NCBI RefSeq assembly: GCF_900110245.1
Contig: NZ_FOCZ01000008.1
Coordinates: 1-64,000 of the forward strand
Length of the DNA: 64,000 bases
From: Niastella yeongjuensis
GTDB taxonomy: Bacteria > Bacteroidota > Bacteroidia > Chitinophagales > Chitinophagaceae
Direction: 5' to 3'
The translations under genes were made by a program, and so were the position numbers. Shown here in pieces: positions 44,640 to 53,600 of the stretch. The notes beneath the pieces were generated by a model. That model worked only from the letters and a program-made list of their open reading frames with translations. It did not search any database and was not told where the DNA came from. The stretch's first letter is position 1; the number at the start of each line of letters is the position of its first letter.

Positions 44640-46805
44640 TTAAATCGAATTCATATTAAAAGGCAACTTCCTTATTCTTTTTCCCGTTAAATCAAAAATA
44701 GCATTACACAACGCCGGTGCAAATGGCGGTAACCCCGGTTCGCCAACGCCGCCGGGTTTTTCTTCATTTTCCATAATGTATACTTCAATGTCGGGTACAT
44801 CAGGCATGCGTGGCATCAGGTATTGATGGAAGTTGGTTTCAACCGACTTGCCATCGGTAAAATGAGTTTCATGTGTAGTGGCAGCGCCCAGGGCCATTAC
44901 AATACTGCCTTCCACTTGTTGTTTAATAATATCCGGGTTTACGTACCAGCCACAATCCATTACGGCTATGATCCGGTCGATCTTTAGTTTGCCGTCTGCC
45001 TGTTTGGATACTTTTACCGCTTCACCCACCATGCTTTTAAAACATTCGGTGATGGCTATGCCCCAACCGGAATTTTTTTCGCGGGTACGCCAGCCGGTTT
45101 TTTCTTCCAGCATTTGAATAAGGGCCTCGGCGCGTTCATCGCGCAGGTGCTGGCGCCGGTAATCGAGTGGATCTGTATTGGCAGCATACGCCAGTTCATC
45201 CATAAAACTTTCATAGGCAAAACCATTGGTAGATGAATAGACCGAGCGCCACCACATAACGGGAATGGGCGATTCAGTAGGTACATCGGAAAAACTATAA
45301 TGCTCGAGCCCATTGATAAATACTTCGGGTAAGCCTTCGGTAGTGCTGCCATTGAAATTGCTTTTATCGGCATGCGGCCATTGGTGGTCCATATTCTGCG
45401 CCGCCATTTTAGCCTGAAAAGCAGTGATGCGGCCTTTGTCGTTCAGTCCTGCTTTGCATTCGTATACTGCACCGGGGCGAAAAGGTCCTTGTGTCATATC
45501 ATCTTCACGCGTCCAGACAACCTGTACCGGGGCTTTTATTTCTTTTGAGATTAGTACTGCTTCCGTAGTATAATCGGTAAAGGCTTTTCTGCCAAACCCA
45601 CCACCGAGGAAAGTCATATTCACGGTAATATTTTCCATGGGTATTTTGAGGCGTTCTGCCAGATCGCGTTGGATCCAGTCGGGGCCCTGAATAGGACCCC
45701 AGACAGTGATGATATCACCCTTTACGTCGGCTACGCAATTCAGTGGTTCCATACAGGCATGTGCTTCGTACGGCGTTTCGTAAACAGCTTCCAGTTTGCT
45801 GGCAGCTTTGGCGTAAGTGGCGTCGAAGTTACCACCTGTGCGTTGTGATAGACCGGGTTTCTGCAGGTCTGCTTTCATGCGGTTGTATAGAGTGGCCGTG
45901 TCCAGGTGTTCGAACCCGGTAGCATCCCATTCTACTTTCAATACTTTACGGGCTTGCATGGCGGCCCAGGTATTGTCGGCCACAATGGCTACCCCTTCAC
46001 GTAAGCTATCGAACACTGGCATTTGTACTTTGAAAACATGTTTTACGCCGGGCATGGTTGTCACGGCGCTGTCGTCATAACTTTTAACCTTTCCCAAAAA
46101 GTAAGGACATCGTTCCACTACTGAATACAGCATGCCGGGTAGTTTTTTGTCGAGCCCAAATTCAGCCTTGCCGTTTACCTTGGCCGGCGTATCCTGCCGG
46201 GGTAATGGTTTTCCGATGACCGTATAATTTTTGCGTTCTTTGAGGGCAACCTGTTTGGGTGGTGTGCCCTTGGCAGCTTCTTCTACCAGCTCGCCATAAC
46301 CGAGTTTTTTATTGGTAGGGCGGTGGATCACTTCTCCATTCAATGCATAACATGTTTCACGTGGTACACTCCATTTTTTTGCAGCAGCATCGATCAACAT
46401 TTCGCGGGCAGTAGCGCCGGTTCTCAATAAATGTTTATAGGCGCCGCGTACGGTTGAACTGCCACCTGTGATCTGACTGCCGCCATATTTAGTCTGGTGA
46501 CCGGGACCAAAGGCGATCGACACCTGGTCGAGCGAAACTTCCAGTTCTTCGGCAATCATTTGCGGAACCGCCTGAAAAGAACCCTGGCCCATTTCGGCGC
46601 GGTGGTTGATGATAGAAACCTTTCCGGTTTTGTCGATAGAAATAAATGCATTCAACACGATGCCGAGGTTATCAGCAGTTTCGGCGGTAATAATGGTACT
46701 TTCTTCTGCCAGGGCAGGAAAGTAAAATCCTATGGTAAGTGCAGCGCTGGTAAAAGTAGACAGCTTTAAAAATGCACGGCGGTCGATGGAATGTTTGGGT
46801 TGCAT
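44640..46805 (-). CDS. Molybdenum hydroxylase large subunit (aldehyde oxidase/isoquinoline oxidoreductase IorB-like)
   Basis: A 721-residue Mo-enzyme subunit. Residues 1-30 are a Tat signal (DRRAFLKLST), so it is exported folded. The molybdopterin-binding motif GGGFGRKAF lies in the middle, and the C-terminal GGVGEPGLPPFAPA holds the catalytic Glu of the xanthine-oxidase family. The family hydroxylates heterocycles or aldehydes with water as oxygen source. The FeS subunit is 18 bp upstream on the same strand. No FAD subunit is present, which fits the two-subunit IorAB type that passes electrons to a cytochrome. Substrate unknown. Confidence 0.9.
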   Translation of the reverse strand: MQPKHSIDRRAFLKLSTFTSAALTIGFYFPALAEESTIITAETADNLGIVLNAFISIDKTGKVSIINHRAEMGQGSFQAVPQMIAEELEVSLDQVSIAFGPGHQTKYGGSQITGGSSTVRGAYKHLLRTGATAREMLIDAAAKKWSVPRETCYALNGEVIHRPTNKKLGYGELVEEAAKGTPPKQVALKERKNYTVIGKPLPRQDTPAKVNGKAEFGLDKKLPGMLYSVVERCPYFLGKVKSYDDSAVTTMPGVKHVFKVQMPVFDSLREGVAIVADNTWAAMQARKVLKVEWDATGFEHLDTATLYNRMKADLQKPGLSQRTGGNFDATYAKAASKLEAVYETPYEAHACMEPLNCVADVKGDIITVWGPIQGPDWIQRDLAERLKIPMENITVNMTFLGGGFGRKAFTDYTTEAVLISKEIKAPVQVVWTREDDMTQGPFRPGAVYECKAGLNDKGRITAFQAKMAAQNMDHQWPHADKSNFNGSTTEGLPEVFINGLEHYSFSDVPTESPIPVMWWRSVYSSTNGFAYESFMDELAYAANTDPLDYRRQHLRDERAEALIQMLEEKTGWRTREKNSGWGIAITECFKSMVGEAVKVSKQADGKLKIDRIIAVMDCGWYVNPDIIKQQVEGSIVMALGAATTHETHFTDGKSVETNFHQYLMPRMPDVPDIEVYIMENEEKPGGVGEPGLPPFAPALCNAIFDLTGKRIRKLPFNMNSI

Positions 46806-46823
46806 AACATGGATGGTTAACGA

Positions 46824-47303
46824 TTAAAAACTTTTAGCCGGTTGTTTCATCATGGCCGCTGCCTTGTGAATGGCCTTCCGGATCCGGGGGTAAGTACCGC
46901 AGCGACAGATATTTCCCTGCATGGCAAGGTCAATATCATGATCGGTGGGATTGGGATTGCGTTTCAGCAAAGACACGGCCGACATGATCTGCCCGCTTTG
47001 GCAATACCCGCATTGCGGCACCTGTTCTGCTATCCATGCCTGTTGTACAGCATGCATGTTATCGGAACTTATTCCTTCAATGGTGGTAATTTTTTGATTG
47101 CCTATAGCCGATACCGGCATGGAGCAGGAACGAATGGCATTGCCATTGAGGTGCACCGTGCAGGCGCCGCACTGGCTCATGCCGCATCCATATTTTGTAC
47201 CGGTCATATTCAACAGATCGCGCAAAAGCCATAGCAACGGCATTTTGGGATCAGCTTCTACGGCCTGTATAGTGCCGTTGATACTGAGTTTGTAGGAAGC
47301 CAT
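46824..47303 (-). CDS. 2Fe-2S iron-sulfur subunit of molybdenum hydroxylase (IorA-like)
   Basis: A 159-residue protein. The N-terminal plant-type 2Fe-2S cluster has Cys in [16 protein letters not shown] and a later Cys; the C-terminal helical cluster has CGYCQSGQ and NICRCGTY. Both clusters pass electrons from the molybdenum site. It lacks its own Tat signal and probably rides out with the large subunit. Located 18 bp before that gene, one operon. Confidence 0.93.
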   Translation of the reverse strand: MASYKLSINGTIQAVEADPKMPLLWLLRDLLNMTGTKYGCGMSQCGACTVHLNGNAIRSCSMPVSAIGNQKITTIEGISSDNMHAVQQAWIAEQVPQCGYCQSGQIMSAVSLLKRNPNPTDHDIDLAMQGNICRCGTYPRIRKAIHKAAAMMKQPAKSF

Positions 47304-47396
47304 AATGGAGGTGATTTAGGATAGTATTAAGATACAACAAACCCGATGCGGCTTCCAACAAATTATTCTAATGGTAAAGGAATTATGCCCAACGCC

Positions 47397-47426
47397 GTTG
47401 GTCGAATTTGTATCAAAATATATTTG
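47397..47426 (+). promoter_or_regulatory. Possible Bacteroidota promoter for the xdhC-like gene
   Basis: GTTG (47397-47400), an 18-bp gap and TATATTTG (47419-47426) resemble TTTG-N19-TAnnTTTG with one mismatch in the first box. It is 48 bp before the ATG and divergent from the molybdenum hydroxylase operon. Confidence 0.4.
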
Positions 47427-47474
47427 TCAACTGTTGTAACTTTAATATAGCAGAGTACATAAAATATCTCCCAT

Positions 47475-48632
47475 ATGAAAGAAATACAGGCCATTATCCA
47501 GGCCTATGAGGTGGCGCAGCAGCAGGGCAAACAAACAGCACTGGCAACAGTAGTACATGTACAGGGTTCTTCTTACCGGCGGCCGGGCGCGCGTATGTTG
47601 ATTACGCAGGACGGCCAGCTGACCGGAGCCATAAGTGGTGGCTGCCTGGAAGGCGATGCCTTACGCAAGGCCCTGCTGGTGATGGCCCAGCAACAACCCA
47701 TGCTGGTGACGTACGATACCACCGACGAAGACGACGCTAAATTAGGGGTAGGACTGGGATGCGAAGGCATTATTCATATTGTGATAGAACCCATACAACC
47801 GGAGCTGCCCGATAATCCCATTCAGTTATTAAAAACTATCAGCGGCCAGCGGCAGCATGCCGTGCTCGTAATGCTTTTTTCTTTGAACGACCGGCGCGAG
47901 GTGCAACCCGGTACCTGTTTATTACAGTTGCCCGGCGAAACCATAACGGCCCGCATGACCAATGAGGCGTTGCAGCAGGCATTGACCACAGACGCCAAAA
48001 CCGCTTTTATAAACCAGGTGTCGGCCACCAAAACATACATCTCGGAAGGAAAACAATTCACGGCCTTTATTGAATTGGTAAAACCAGCCGTTTCGGTAGT
48101 AATCATCGGAGCTGGGAACGATGCCATACCAGTTGCACAAATGGCGCATTTACTCGGCTGGCAGGTAATCGTAGCCGATGGACGGCCTGCTTATGCAACC
48201 ACCGCCCGGTTCCCAACAGCCAACCAGGTGCTGGTTACCAAACCTGAAAAAGTAGTAGCGCAGGTAGTGCCCGATGCGCAAACCGTGTTTGTGCTGATGA
48301 CCCATAATTATAATTATGACCTGAAAGTGTTTCGGCAACTGCTCAACCAGCACATACCTTATATAGGCATGTTAGGTCCGCGCAAAAAACTGGTGCGCAT
48401 GCTCGATGAATTGAAAGGGGAAGGGATAGCGCCTACCGCCGAACAACTGGCATCCGTTTTTGGACCGGTAGGGTTAAACATCGGGGCCGAGAACGCCGAA
48501 GAAATTGCATTAGCCATTATAGCAGAAATAAAAGCAGTGACTGCGGGCCGGAACGGGGAATCGCTGCGCAACAGCGCCGATACCATTCACCCGCGGGTGG
48601 AGAAGGAAATTGAGGAAGTGAGGGTGGGTTGA
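47475..48632 (+). CDS. XdhC/CoxI-family molybdenum-cofactor insertion protein
   Basis: A 385-residue protein with the XdhC N-terminal domain (about 5-80: RRPGARMLI, GAISGGCLEGD) and a Rossmann C-terminal domain (VVIIGAGNDAIPVAQMAHLLG, about 200-260). XdhC proteins bind the molybdenum cofactor, help sulfurate it and insert it in the hydroxylase. It is divergent from the hydroxylase genes, which share its promoter region. The TGA stop is part of a GTTGACAAG repeat that continues downstream. Confidence 0.87.
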   Translation: MKEIQAIIQAYEVAQQQGKQTALATVVHVQGSSYRRPGARMLITQDGQLTGAISGGCLEGDALRKALLVMAQQQPMLVTYDTTDEDDAKLGVGLGCEGIIHIVIEPIQPELPDNPIQLLKTISGQRQHAVLVMLFSLNDRREVQPGTCLLQLPGETITARMTNEALQQALTTDAKTAFINQVSATKTYISEGKQFTAFIELVKPAVSVVIIGAGNDAIPVAQMAHLLGWQVIVADGRPAYATTARFPTANQVLVTKPEKVVAQVVPDAQTVFVLMTHNYNYDLKVFRQLLNQHIPYIGMLGPRKKLVRMLDELKGEGIAPTAEQLASVFGPVGLNIGAENAEEIALAIIAEIKAVTAGRNGESLRNSADTIHPRVEKEIEEVRVG

Positions 48633-48685
48633 CAAGTTGATAGGTTGACAAGTTGACAAGTCGACAAGTTGACGAGTTAACAGGT
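48627..48685 (+). repeat. GTTGACAAG short-period repeat after the xdhC-like gene
   Basis: About six copies of GTTGACAA or GTTGATAG follow each other with 10-11 bp spacing; the first provides the stop codon TGA. It belongs to the same family as the tracts at 23191, 30871 and 49451, all on the plus strand. Confidence 0.75.
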
Positions 48686-48805
48686 TTTTATCCCGGGAAA
48701 ACGCTATATAATCCCGGGAAAAAGGTATAAAACCCCGGGAAAACAGCATGAAATCCCGGGATACGAAGCAAAATCCTGGGAAAATATGGTGAAATCCTGG
48801 GTGCA
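48686..48805. repeat. 21-bp-period array with CCCGGG cores
   Basis: CCCGGG or CCTGGG cores start at 48692, 48713, 48734, 48755, 48775 and 48796: spacing 21, 21, 21, 20 and 21 bp. Each core sits in ATCCCGGGAAAA. The core is palindromic. On the minus strand it would read as degenerate heptads (RDFMLFS, RGFIPFS, RDYIAFS). Its sequence is unrelated to the AATGATAGC arrays at 542-915, yet the period is the same. Confidence 0.75.
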
Positions 48806-48871
48806 AGCAAGCTGAAACCGATTGATTCAAAACACATTATCACTTAATAGCCCTTTTAGGGGGTAGGGGGA

Positions 48872-49474
48872 ATGACCATCTTTCACACCGATATAATAAT
48901 CCTGGCGGCAGGCGCATCTACCCGGTTGGGCCGCCCCAAACAGTTACTGCCCTGGCAGGGGGTGACGCTGTTACAACATGCGGTGCAAACTGCACGCACG
49001 GTAACCACGCAACCCGTGGTGGTTACGGGCGCCAATAGCGAGCATCTGGCGGCGGCGATAGATCCCGGTCAGGTGAAACTGGTTTTTAACGCAAACTGGG
49101 AACAGGGGATCGCTTCCTCTATCCGCTGCGGTTTACAGGCTTTATTGAACCGCACGCCCGAACCGGACCAGGTGATCTTTATGGTTTGCGATCAGCCTTT
49201 TGTAACGGTAGAATTATTACTCGATCTCATCAATGAACAACAGAAAAGCCACAAACCGATTGTGGCCAGTGCCTATGCCGGTACGCTGGGCATTCCCGCC
49301 CTGTTTACCAAATCCCTGTTTTCCCAACTGCTTGATTTACAGGGTGACACTGGGGCCAGACGATTGATTCAGCAATATGGGGAAGAGGTGGCTTCGGTAG
49401 CATTTCCGGAAGGAAAGATTGATATCGATACGCCAGGGGAATATCAGGAACTGGTTGAGAGGTTAACACGTTGA
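48872..49474 (+). CDS. MobA-like nucleotidyltransferase (molybdenum cofactor cytidylyltransferase type)
   Basis: A 200-residue enzyme with the LAAGASTRLGRPKQLL signature of the GlnU/MobA/MocA sugar and cofactor nucleotidyltransferase family near residues 10-27 and the metal site MVCDQPF at about 107. MocA-type enzymes attach CMP to molybdopterin for xanthine-oxidase family enzymes, which fits the exported hydroxylase nearby; MobA would attach GMP. It starts after a G-rich stretch, 239 bp beyond the xdhC-like gene. Its stop TGA lies in a repeat of the GTTGA family. Confidence 0.8.
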   Translation: MTIFHTDIIILAAGASTRLGRPKQLLPWQGVTLLQHAVQTARTVTTQPVVVTGANSEHLAAAIDPGQVKLVFNANWEQGIASSIRCGLQALLNRTPEPDQVIFMVCDQPFVTVELLLDLINEQQKSHKPIVASAYAGTLGIPALFTKSLFSQLLDLQGDTGARRLIQQYGEEVASVAFPEGKIDIDTPGEYQELVERLTR

Positions 49475-49530
49475 TAAGGAAGGCCAAAACTTGTCAACCT
49501 ATGAACTCCATCAACCTGCCAACTGACTAA
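49451..49530. repeat. GTTGA-family repeats, both orientations
   Basis: GGTTAACACGTTGATAAGG at the end of the MobA-like gene and, further on, CTTGTCAACC, CTCCATCAACC and GCCAACTGA in the inverse orientation. The two halves can pair imperfectly. Confidence 0.45.
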
Positions 49531-49589
49531 CTTCACGTCCCGATTGTCCCCTTTTTAAGTTAATTTTACTACTTCAACAAGCAGGATAA

Positions 49590-50570
49590 ATGTTAATTGA
49601 TCAGTTCAACAGAGCGCACGATTATTTACGGATTTCATTGACCGACAATTGTAATTTTCGCTGCTTTTATTGTATGCCTGAGGAAGAGTACGAGTTCACA
49701 CCCGCTTCCAAACTGATGCAGGCGCATGAGATAGAGGCCATCGCGAAAACATTTGTTGGGCTGGGAGTAAAAAAGATCCGGCTTACTGGTGGCGAACCAC
49801 TGGTACGGAAGGATGCCGCCGATATCATACTTGCGCTGTCGAAACTGCCGGTTACCTTAACCATGACCACCAATGGTGCCCGCCTGCATGAATTTCTGCC
49901 CATATTAAAACAGGCCGGTGTTACTTCACTTAACGTAAGCCTCGATACGTTACAGGCCGATAAATTTCAACTCATCACCCGCCGCGATCAGTTTCAGCGG
50001 GTTTACGACAATATACACCTGTTGCTCGAAAACGACATTCGCGCCAAAGTGAATGTGGTGGCAATGAAAGATTTCAACGATCATGAGATCAATGATTTTG
50101 TTCGCTGGACGAAAGACACACCTGTGCATGTACGTTTTATCGAGTTCATGCCCTTCCAGGGGAACAGGTGGACGAGCAACAAAGTGCTTACCTGGCAACA
50201 GATACTACAAATTGTTGAATCGGAATTTTCATTCCTTCCGCTGAAGGATGAATTGAACGAAACTGCAAAAAAATATATAGTACCGGGGCATGCCGGCACC
50301 TTTGCCGTTATCAGCACCATGAGCGCGCCATTCTGTGGCACCTGCAACCGGATGCGCCTGACCGCAGACGGCAAAATGAAAAACTGTCTTTTTTCAAAGG
50401 AAGAAACGGACCTGCTTTCGGCATTGCGCAATGGACAGGACATTATTCCTTTGATCCGCCAGAGCGTTCATGCCAAGGCCAAAGAACTGGGCGGACAATT
50501 CAGCGCCGATTTTGAACACATCGAGGCCAGCGCTATTCAGAACCGCAGCATGATCACCATCGGAGGTTAA
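49590..50570 (+). CDS. moaA: Molybdenum cofactor radical-SAM enzyme
   Basis: A 326-residue GTP 3',8-cyclase. CNFRCFYC (about 20-27) is the N-terminal radical-SAM 4Fe-4S site, TGGEPL the SAM-binding glycine motif, and CGTCNRMRLT with a later Cys in KNCLF the second cluster. It makes the first intermediate of molybdopterin from GTP. Starts a run of moaA, moeA, moaD, moaE, moaCB, spaced 10 to 70 bp, all plus strand. The C-terminal GG of active MoaA is present (TIGG). Confidence 0.93.
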   Translation: MLIDQFNRAHDYLRISLTDNCNFRCFYCMPEEEYEFTPASKLMQAHEIEAIAKTFVGLGVKKIRLTGGEPLVRKDAADIILALSKLPVTLTMTTNGARLHEFLPILKQAGVTSLNVSLDTLQADKFQLITRRDQFQRVYDNIHLLLENDIRAKVNVVAMKDFNDHEINDFVRWTKDTPVHVRFIEFMPFQGNRWTSNKVLTWQQILQIVESEFSFLPLKDELNETAKKYIVPGHAGTFAVISTMSAPFCGTCNRMRLTADGKMKNCLFSKEETDLLSALRNGQDIIPLIRQSVHAKAKELGGQFSADFEHIEASAIQNRSMITIGG

Positions 50571-50580
50571 TATCACCAAC

Positions 50581-51765
50581 ATGATTTCTGTAACAGAAGC
50601 AAAAAATATGATCCGCGCCAATGCCACGCCATTGACGCCCGTTACCATTCCATTACAACAAGCCGCGGGCCGGGTACTGGCAGCCGATGTTTTTGCCGTC
50701 ACCGATATTCCGGCTTTTGATCAATCGGCCATGGACGGCTATGCCCTGTCGTTTGCCGGTTTTGAATTGCACACAACGCTGACGATCCATGGTGAAGTGC
50801 CTGCCGGTGCGCCGGAGTTGTCGCTGTTGCAGCCCAACCAGGCCATGCGCATTTTTACCGGGGCGCCAACACCCACCGGTGCCGATACCGTGGTGATGCA
50901 GGAAAAAGTGCAGGTGAACAATAATCAACTGTATATTCTCGACGATCAGTTGAAAGCAGGGAATAATGTTAGAATAAAAGGTTCCGAAATAAAAGCCGGC
51001 GAACTGGTTTTACCGAAAGGACAAAAACTAACGCCGGCGGCTGTGGGTTTTCTGGCCACCACCGGTGTGGCGGAAGTAACCGTTTACCCAACCCCGGTAA
51101 TGAGTATAATTGTTACCGGCAATGAATTGCAGCAACCAGGTAAAACCCTGCAGTATGGACAGGTATACGAATGTAATTCCTTTCAATTGCGTGCCGCCTT
51201 GCAGTCATTGCAAATAGAAGAGGTGCCGTTATTTGAAGCCAAGGATGATCCACAGGTAGTAAAGGATACCTTGCAATATGCATTGGACAACAGCGATGTG
51301 GTGTTATTAACCGGTGGGGTAAGCGTAGGCAATTATGATTTTGTGCCAGAAGCCGCTGCCGCCTGTGGCGTAACCACCCTGTTCCATAAATTAAAACAAC
51401 GACCGGGTAAACCTTTGTTTGTAGGCAGAAAAGGAAACAAATGGGTGTTTGGTTTGCCGGGTAATCCCTCTTCGGTGCTTACCTGTTTTTATGAGTATGT
51501 AATAACCGCCCTGGAGGAGTTGATGCAAATACCGCCTGTTTTGAAAACCATACAGGTACCGTTATCAAAGACCTATTCCAAAAATGCACTGCTTACTTTT
51601 TTCTTAAAAGGTTATTACGATGGACAAACCGTAGTACCGTTGGATTCACAGGAATCGTATCGCCTGCGATCTTTTGCCATGGCCAATTGCCTGGTGTGTT
51701 TGCCTGAGGAAAAAATGGAATTCCCTGAAGGAGAATTGGTAGTCGTTCATTTATTACCAGAGTAA
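50581..51765 (+). CDS. moeA: Molybdopterin molybdotransferase
   Basis: A 394-residue MoeA: the domain around FDQSAMDGYA (about 40-50), the middle molybdopterin-binding domain with TGGVSVGNYDFVPE (about 240-255) and PGNPSSVLTCFYEY (about 295-310), and a C-terminal beta-barrel (about 320-394). It inserts molybdenum into the adenylated cofactor. Starts 10 bp after moaA; strong operon link. Confidence 0.92.
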   Translation: MISVTEAKNMIRANATPLTPVTIPLQQAAGRVLAADVFAVTDIPAFDQSAMDGYALSFAGFELHTTLTIHGEVPAGAPELSLLQPNQAMRIFTGAPTPTGADTVVMQEKVQVNNNQLYILDDQLKAGNNVRIKGSEIKAGELVLPKGQKLTPAAVGFLATTGVAEVTVYPTPVMSIIVTGNELQQPGKTLQYGQVYECNSFQLRAALQSLQIEEVPLFEAKDDPQVVKDTLQYALDNSDVVLLTGGVSVGNYDFVPEAAAACGVTTLFHKLKQRPGKPLFVGRKGNKWVFGLPGNPSSVLTCFYEYVITALEELMQIPPVLKTIQVPLSKTYSKNALLTFFLKGYYDGQTVVPLDSQESYRLRSFAMANCLVCLPEEKMEFPEGELVVVHLLPE

Positions 51766-51792
51766 AGTAAATTTGTACTATAAATTATTTTT

Positions 51793-52026
51793 ATGCCGGT
51801 TCAGGTTATTGTGTTTGGACAGCTAACAGATATTCTGGGACATCAGCCAGTAACGATGGAAGATGCGCCTGATACCAACACGTTGATCAGGCGATTGAAT
51901 CAACGCTACCCGGCACTGGTAAATGCACCTTATATCATTGCGGTTGATAAGAAGATCGTAACCGGGAATACAACGTTAACCGGGGGAAATGCGGTTGCTT
52001 TGTTGCCACCGTTTGCGGGAGGATGA
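51793..52026 (+). CDS. moaD: Small molybdopterin synthase subunit
   Basis: A 77-residue ubiquitin-fold protein ending in LLPPFAGG. The C-terminal Gly-Gly is the thiocarboxylate sulfur carrier of molybdopterin synthase. It is 27 bp after moeA. No MoeB-like adenylating enzyme lies in the cluster. Immediately after the stop the DNA becomes GGCAGAG repeats. Confidence 0.9.
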   Translation: MPVQVIVFGQLTDILGHQPVTMEDAPDTNTLIRRLNQRYPALVNAPYIIAVDKKIVTGNTTLTGGNAVALLPPFAGG

Positions 52027-52062
52027 TAGAAGGGCAGAGGGCAAAAGGCAGAGGGCAAAGAA
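52026..52062 (+). repeat. GGCAGAG/GGCAAAG repeat between moaD and moaE
   Basis: About five near copies of GGGCAGA or GGGCAAA fill the 70-bp gap between moaD and moaE. Same family as 38698-38775. Confidence 0.6.
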
Positions 52063-52096
52063 GGGTTTTCGAATTTCACGAATTAAACTTTCAAGT

Positions 52097-52543
52097 ATGG
52101 CTACCGAACATAAGATCAGGAATATCTTTACTACGGGACCGATATCGGCTTCCTTTATTGCCGATAGCATTCAAAAGCACGATACAAAAACAAATATTGG
52201 AGGGCATAGTATTTTCCTGGGGCAGGTACGGGCCGATGTGATCGATGGTAATAAAGTAGCGGCGATAGAATATACGGCTTATGAAGAAATGGCCCTGGAA
52301 AAAATGCATCAGATCCGCGAAGCAATCTTTGCCAAATATCCGCTCGTTTGTATGCATGTGCACCATAGTTTGGGTAAAATTGCAGCCGGTGAGATCTGTT
52401 TGTTTGTGTTTACCTCTTCAGCCCATCGCAGGGAAGCGATCGATGCCTGTACCGAAACGGTGGAAAGAATAAAAGCAGAATTGCCAATTTGGGGGAAGGA
52501 GATCTTTGAGAATGAATCTTATCAATGGAAAGAGAATAGATAG
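52097..52543 (+). CDS. moaE: Large molybdopterin synthase subunit
   Basis: A 148-residue MoaE: the hammerhead fold with FLGQVRAD (about 36-43), ARG-like basic site residues and HHSLGKIAAGEICLFVF (about 95-111), the typical catalytic core. With MoaD it puts two sulfurs on precursor Z. I start at ATG 52097, where homology should begin; the frame is open to 51989 but crosses the repeat and moaD. MoaCB starts 3 bp later. Confidence 0.92.
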   Translation: MATEHKIRNIFTTGPISASFIADSIQKHDTKTNIGGHSIFLGQVRADVIDGNKVAAIEYTAYEEMALEKMHQIREAIFAKYPLVCMHVHHSLGKIAAGEICLFVFTSSAHRREAIDACTETVERIKAELPIWGKEIFENESYQWKENR

Positions 52544-52546
52544 CAC

Positions 52547-53461
52547 ATGAACAATATTACCAATAAAGTCTCCAGTTTACGACAGGCAACTGCAACAGCA
52601 ATAGTAAAAGTATCCAAACAGGAAACCATCGATGCCATTCAGCAACGCAAAGTGCCCAAGGGCGATGTATTTGAATTCAGTCGCGCTGCCGGTTTGCTGG
52701 CGATAAAAAAAACAAGTGATGTTATTCCCGATTGTCACCCGCTGCCTGTGGAGTTTGCCGCAATAAGCCATGCCATTGACGGCCTGAACATCATTGTAAC
52801 CGTAGAGGTGCATACCATTTATAAAACCGGGGTAGAAGTGGAAGCCATGCATGGCGCCTCCATAACAGCGCTTACCATGTACGATATGCTGAAACCCCTG
52901 GATAAAGGAATTGAGATCAGCACCATCAGGCTTGAAAATAAAAAAGGCGGCAAATCGGATTTCAAAGATAATTATTCCAAAGACCTGCGTTGTGCAGTGG
53001 TCGTTTGCAGCGACAGCATTGCAGCCGGTGCTAAAGAAGACCGCGCCGGAAAAGTGATCCTGCAAAAATTAAAACAGTTTAATCTCAATGCCGGTATTTA
53101 CATGATCATTCCCGATGAAGCGGCTGTTATTCAGGCGAAAGTAAAACAGCTGGTAGGTGAAGGATATAACCTGGTGCTGTTTACCGGCGGCACAGGACTT
53201 TCTCCACGCGATGTAACACCCGAAGCCATTACTCCCTTGCTCGATCGTCCCATTCCCGGTATTATGGAAGCTGCCCGTCAATATGGACAACAACGCACGC
53301 CCTACGCCATGTTATCGCGTGGTGTGGCCGGGTTTATTCAGAACACATTGGTGATTACGCTGCCCGGTTCTACCAAGGGAACTGAAGAAAGCATGGATGC
53401 CCTGTTCCCATATATCTTCCATATTTTTCGTGTTGCAGAAGGCATGAGACACGATGGATAA
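52547..53461 (+). CDS. moaCB: Bifunctional MoaC-MoaB fusion
   Basis: A 304-residue fusion. The N-terminal MoaC domain (about 10-150: KTSDVIPDCHPLP, EVEAMHGASITALTMYDM, KKGGKSDF) converts the cyclised GTP intermediate to precursor Z. The C-terminal MoaB/MogA domain (about 155-304: VVVCSDSIAAG, FTGGTGLSPRDVTPE, PGSTKGTEES) adenylates molybdopterin. Such fusions are known in Bacteroidota. It is the last gene of the moa run; after its stop a short TGTAG/CTACA stem may end transcription. Confidence 0.9.
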   Translation: MNNITNKVSSLRQATATAIVKVSKQETIDAIQQRKVPKGDVFEFSRAAGLLAIKKTSDVIPDCHPLPVEFAAISHAIDGLNIIVTVEVHTIYKTGVEVEAMHGASITALTMYDMLKPLDKGIEISTIRLENKKGGKSDFKDNYSKDLRCAVVVCSDSIAAGAKEDRAGKVILQKLKQFNLNAGIYMIIPDEAAVIQAKVKQLVGEGYNLVLFTGGTGLSPRDVTPEAITPLLDRPIPGIMEAARQYGQQRTPYAMLSRGVAGFIQNTLVITLPGSTKGTEESMDALFPYIFHIFRVAEGMRHDG

Positions 53462-53600
53462 GTTGACACTGTTGTAGAAAAAAAGCTACACTTTTACCCT
53501 CTATGTAATATTGGTAACGGTTAACACGGTTGCATACGTGGTACAGTATTTTGATGCTTAATGCAATTCTTCAATACTATCCACTTTAAAACCTTAAGTT

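Noticed and set aside
48686-48805. CRISPR array
   Set aside because: Repeats of 12 bp with 9-bp variable parts are far below CRISPR dimensions.
48510-48830. 106-residue minus-strand frame over the CCCGGG array
   Set aside because: Antisense to the xdhC-like end and made of simple-repeat heptads; no supporting signals.
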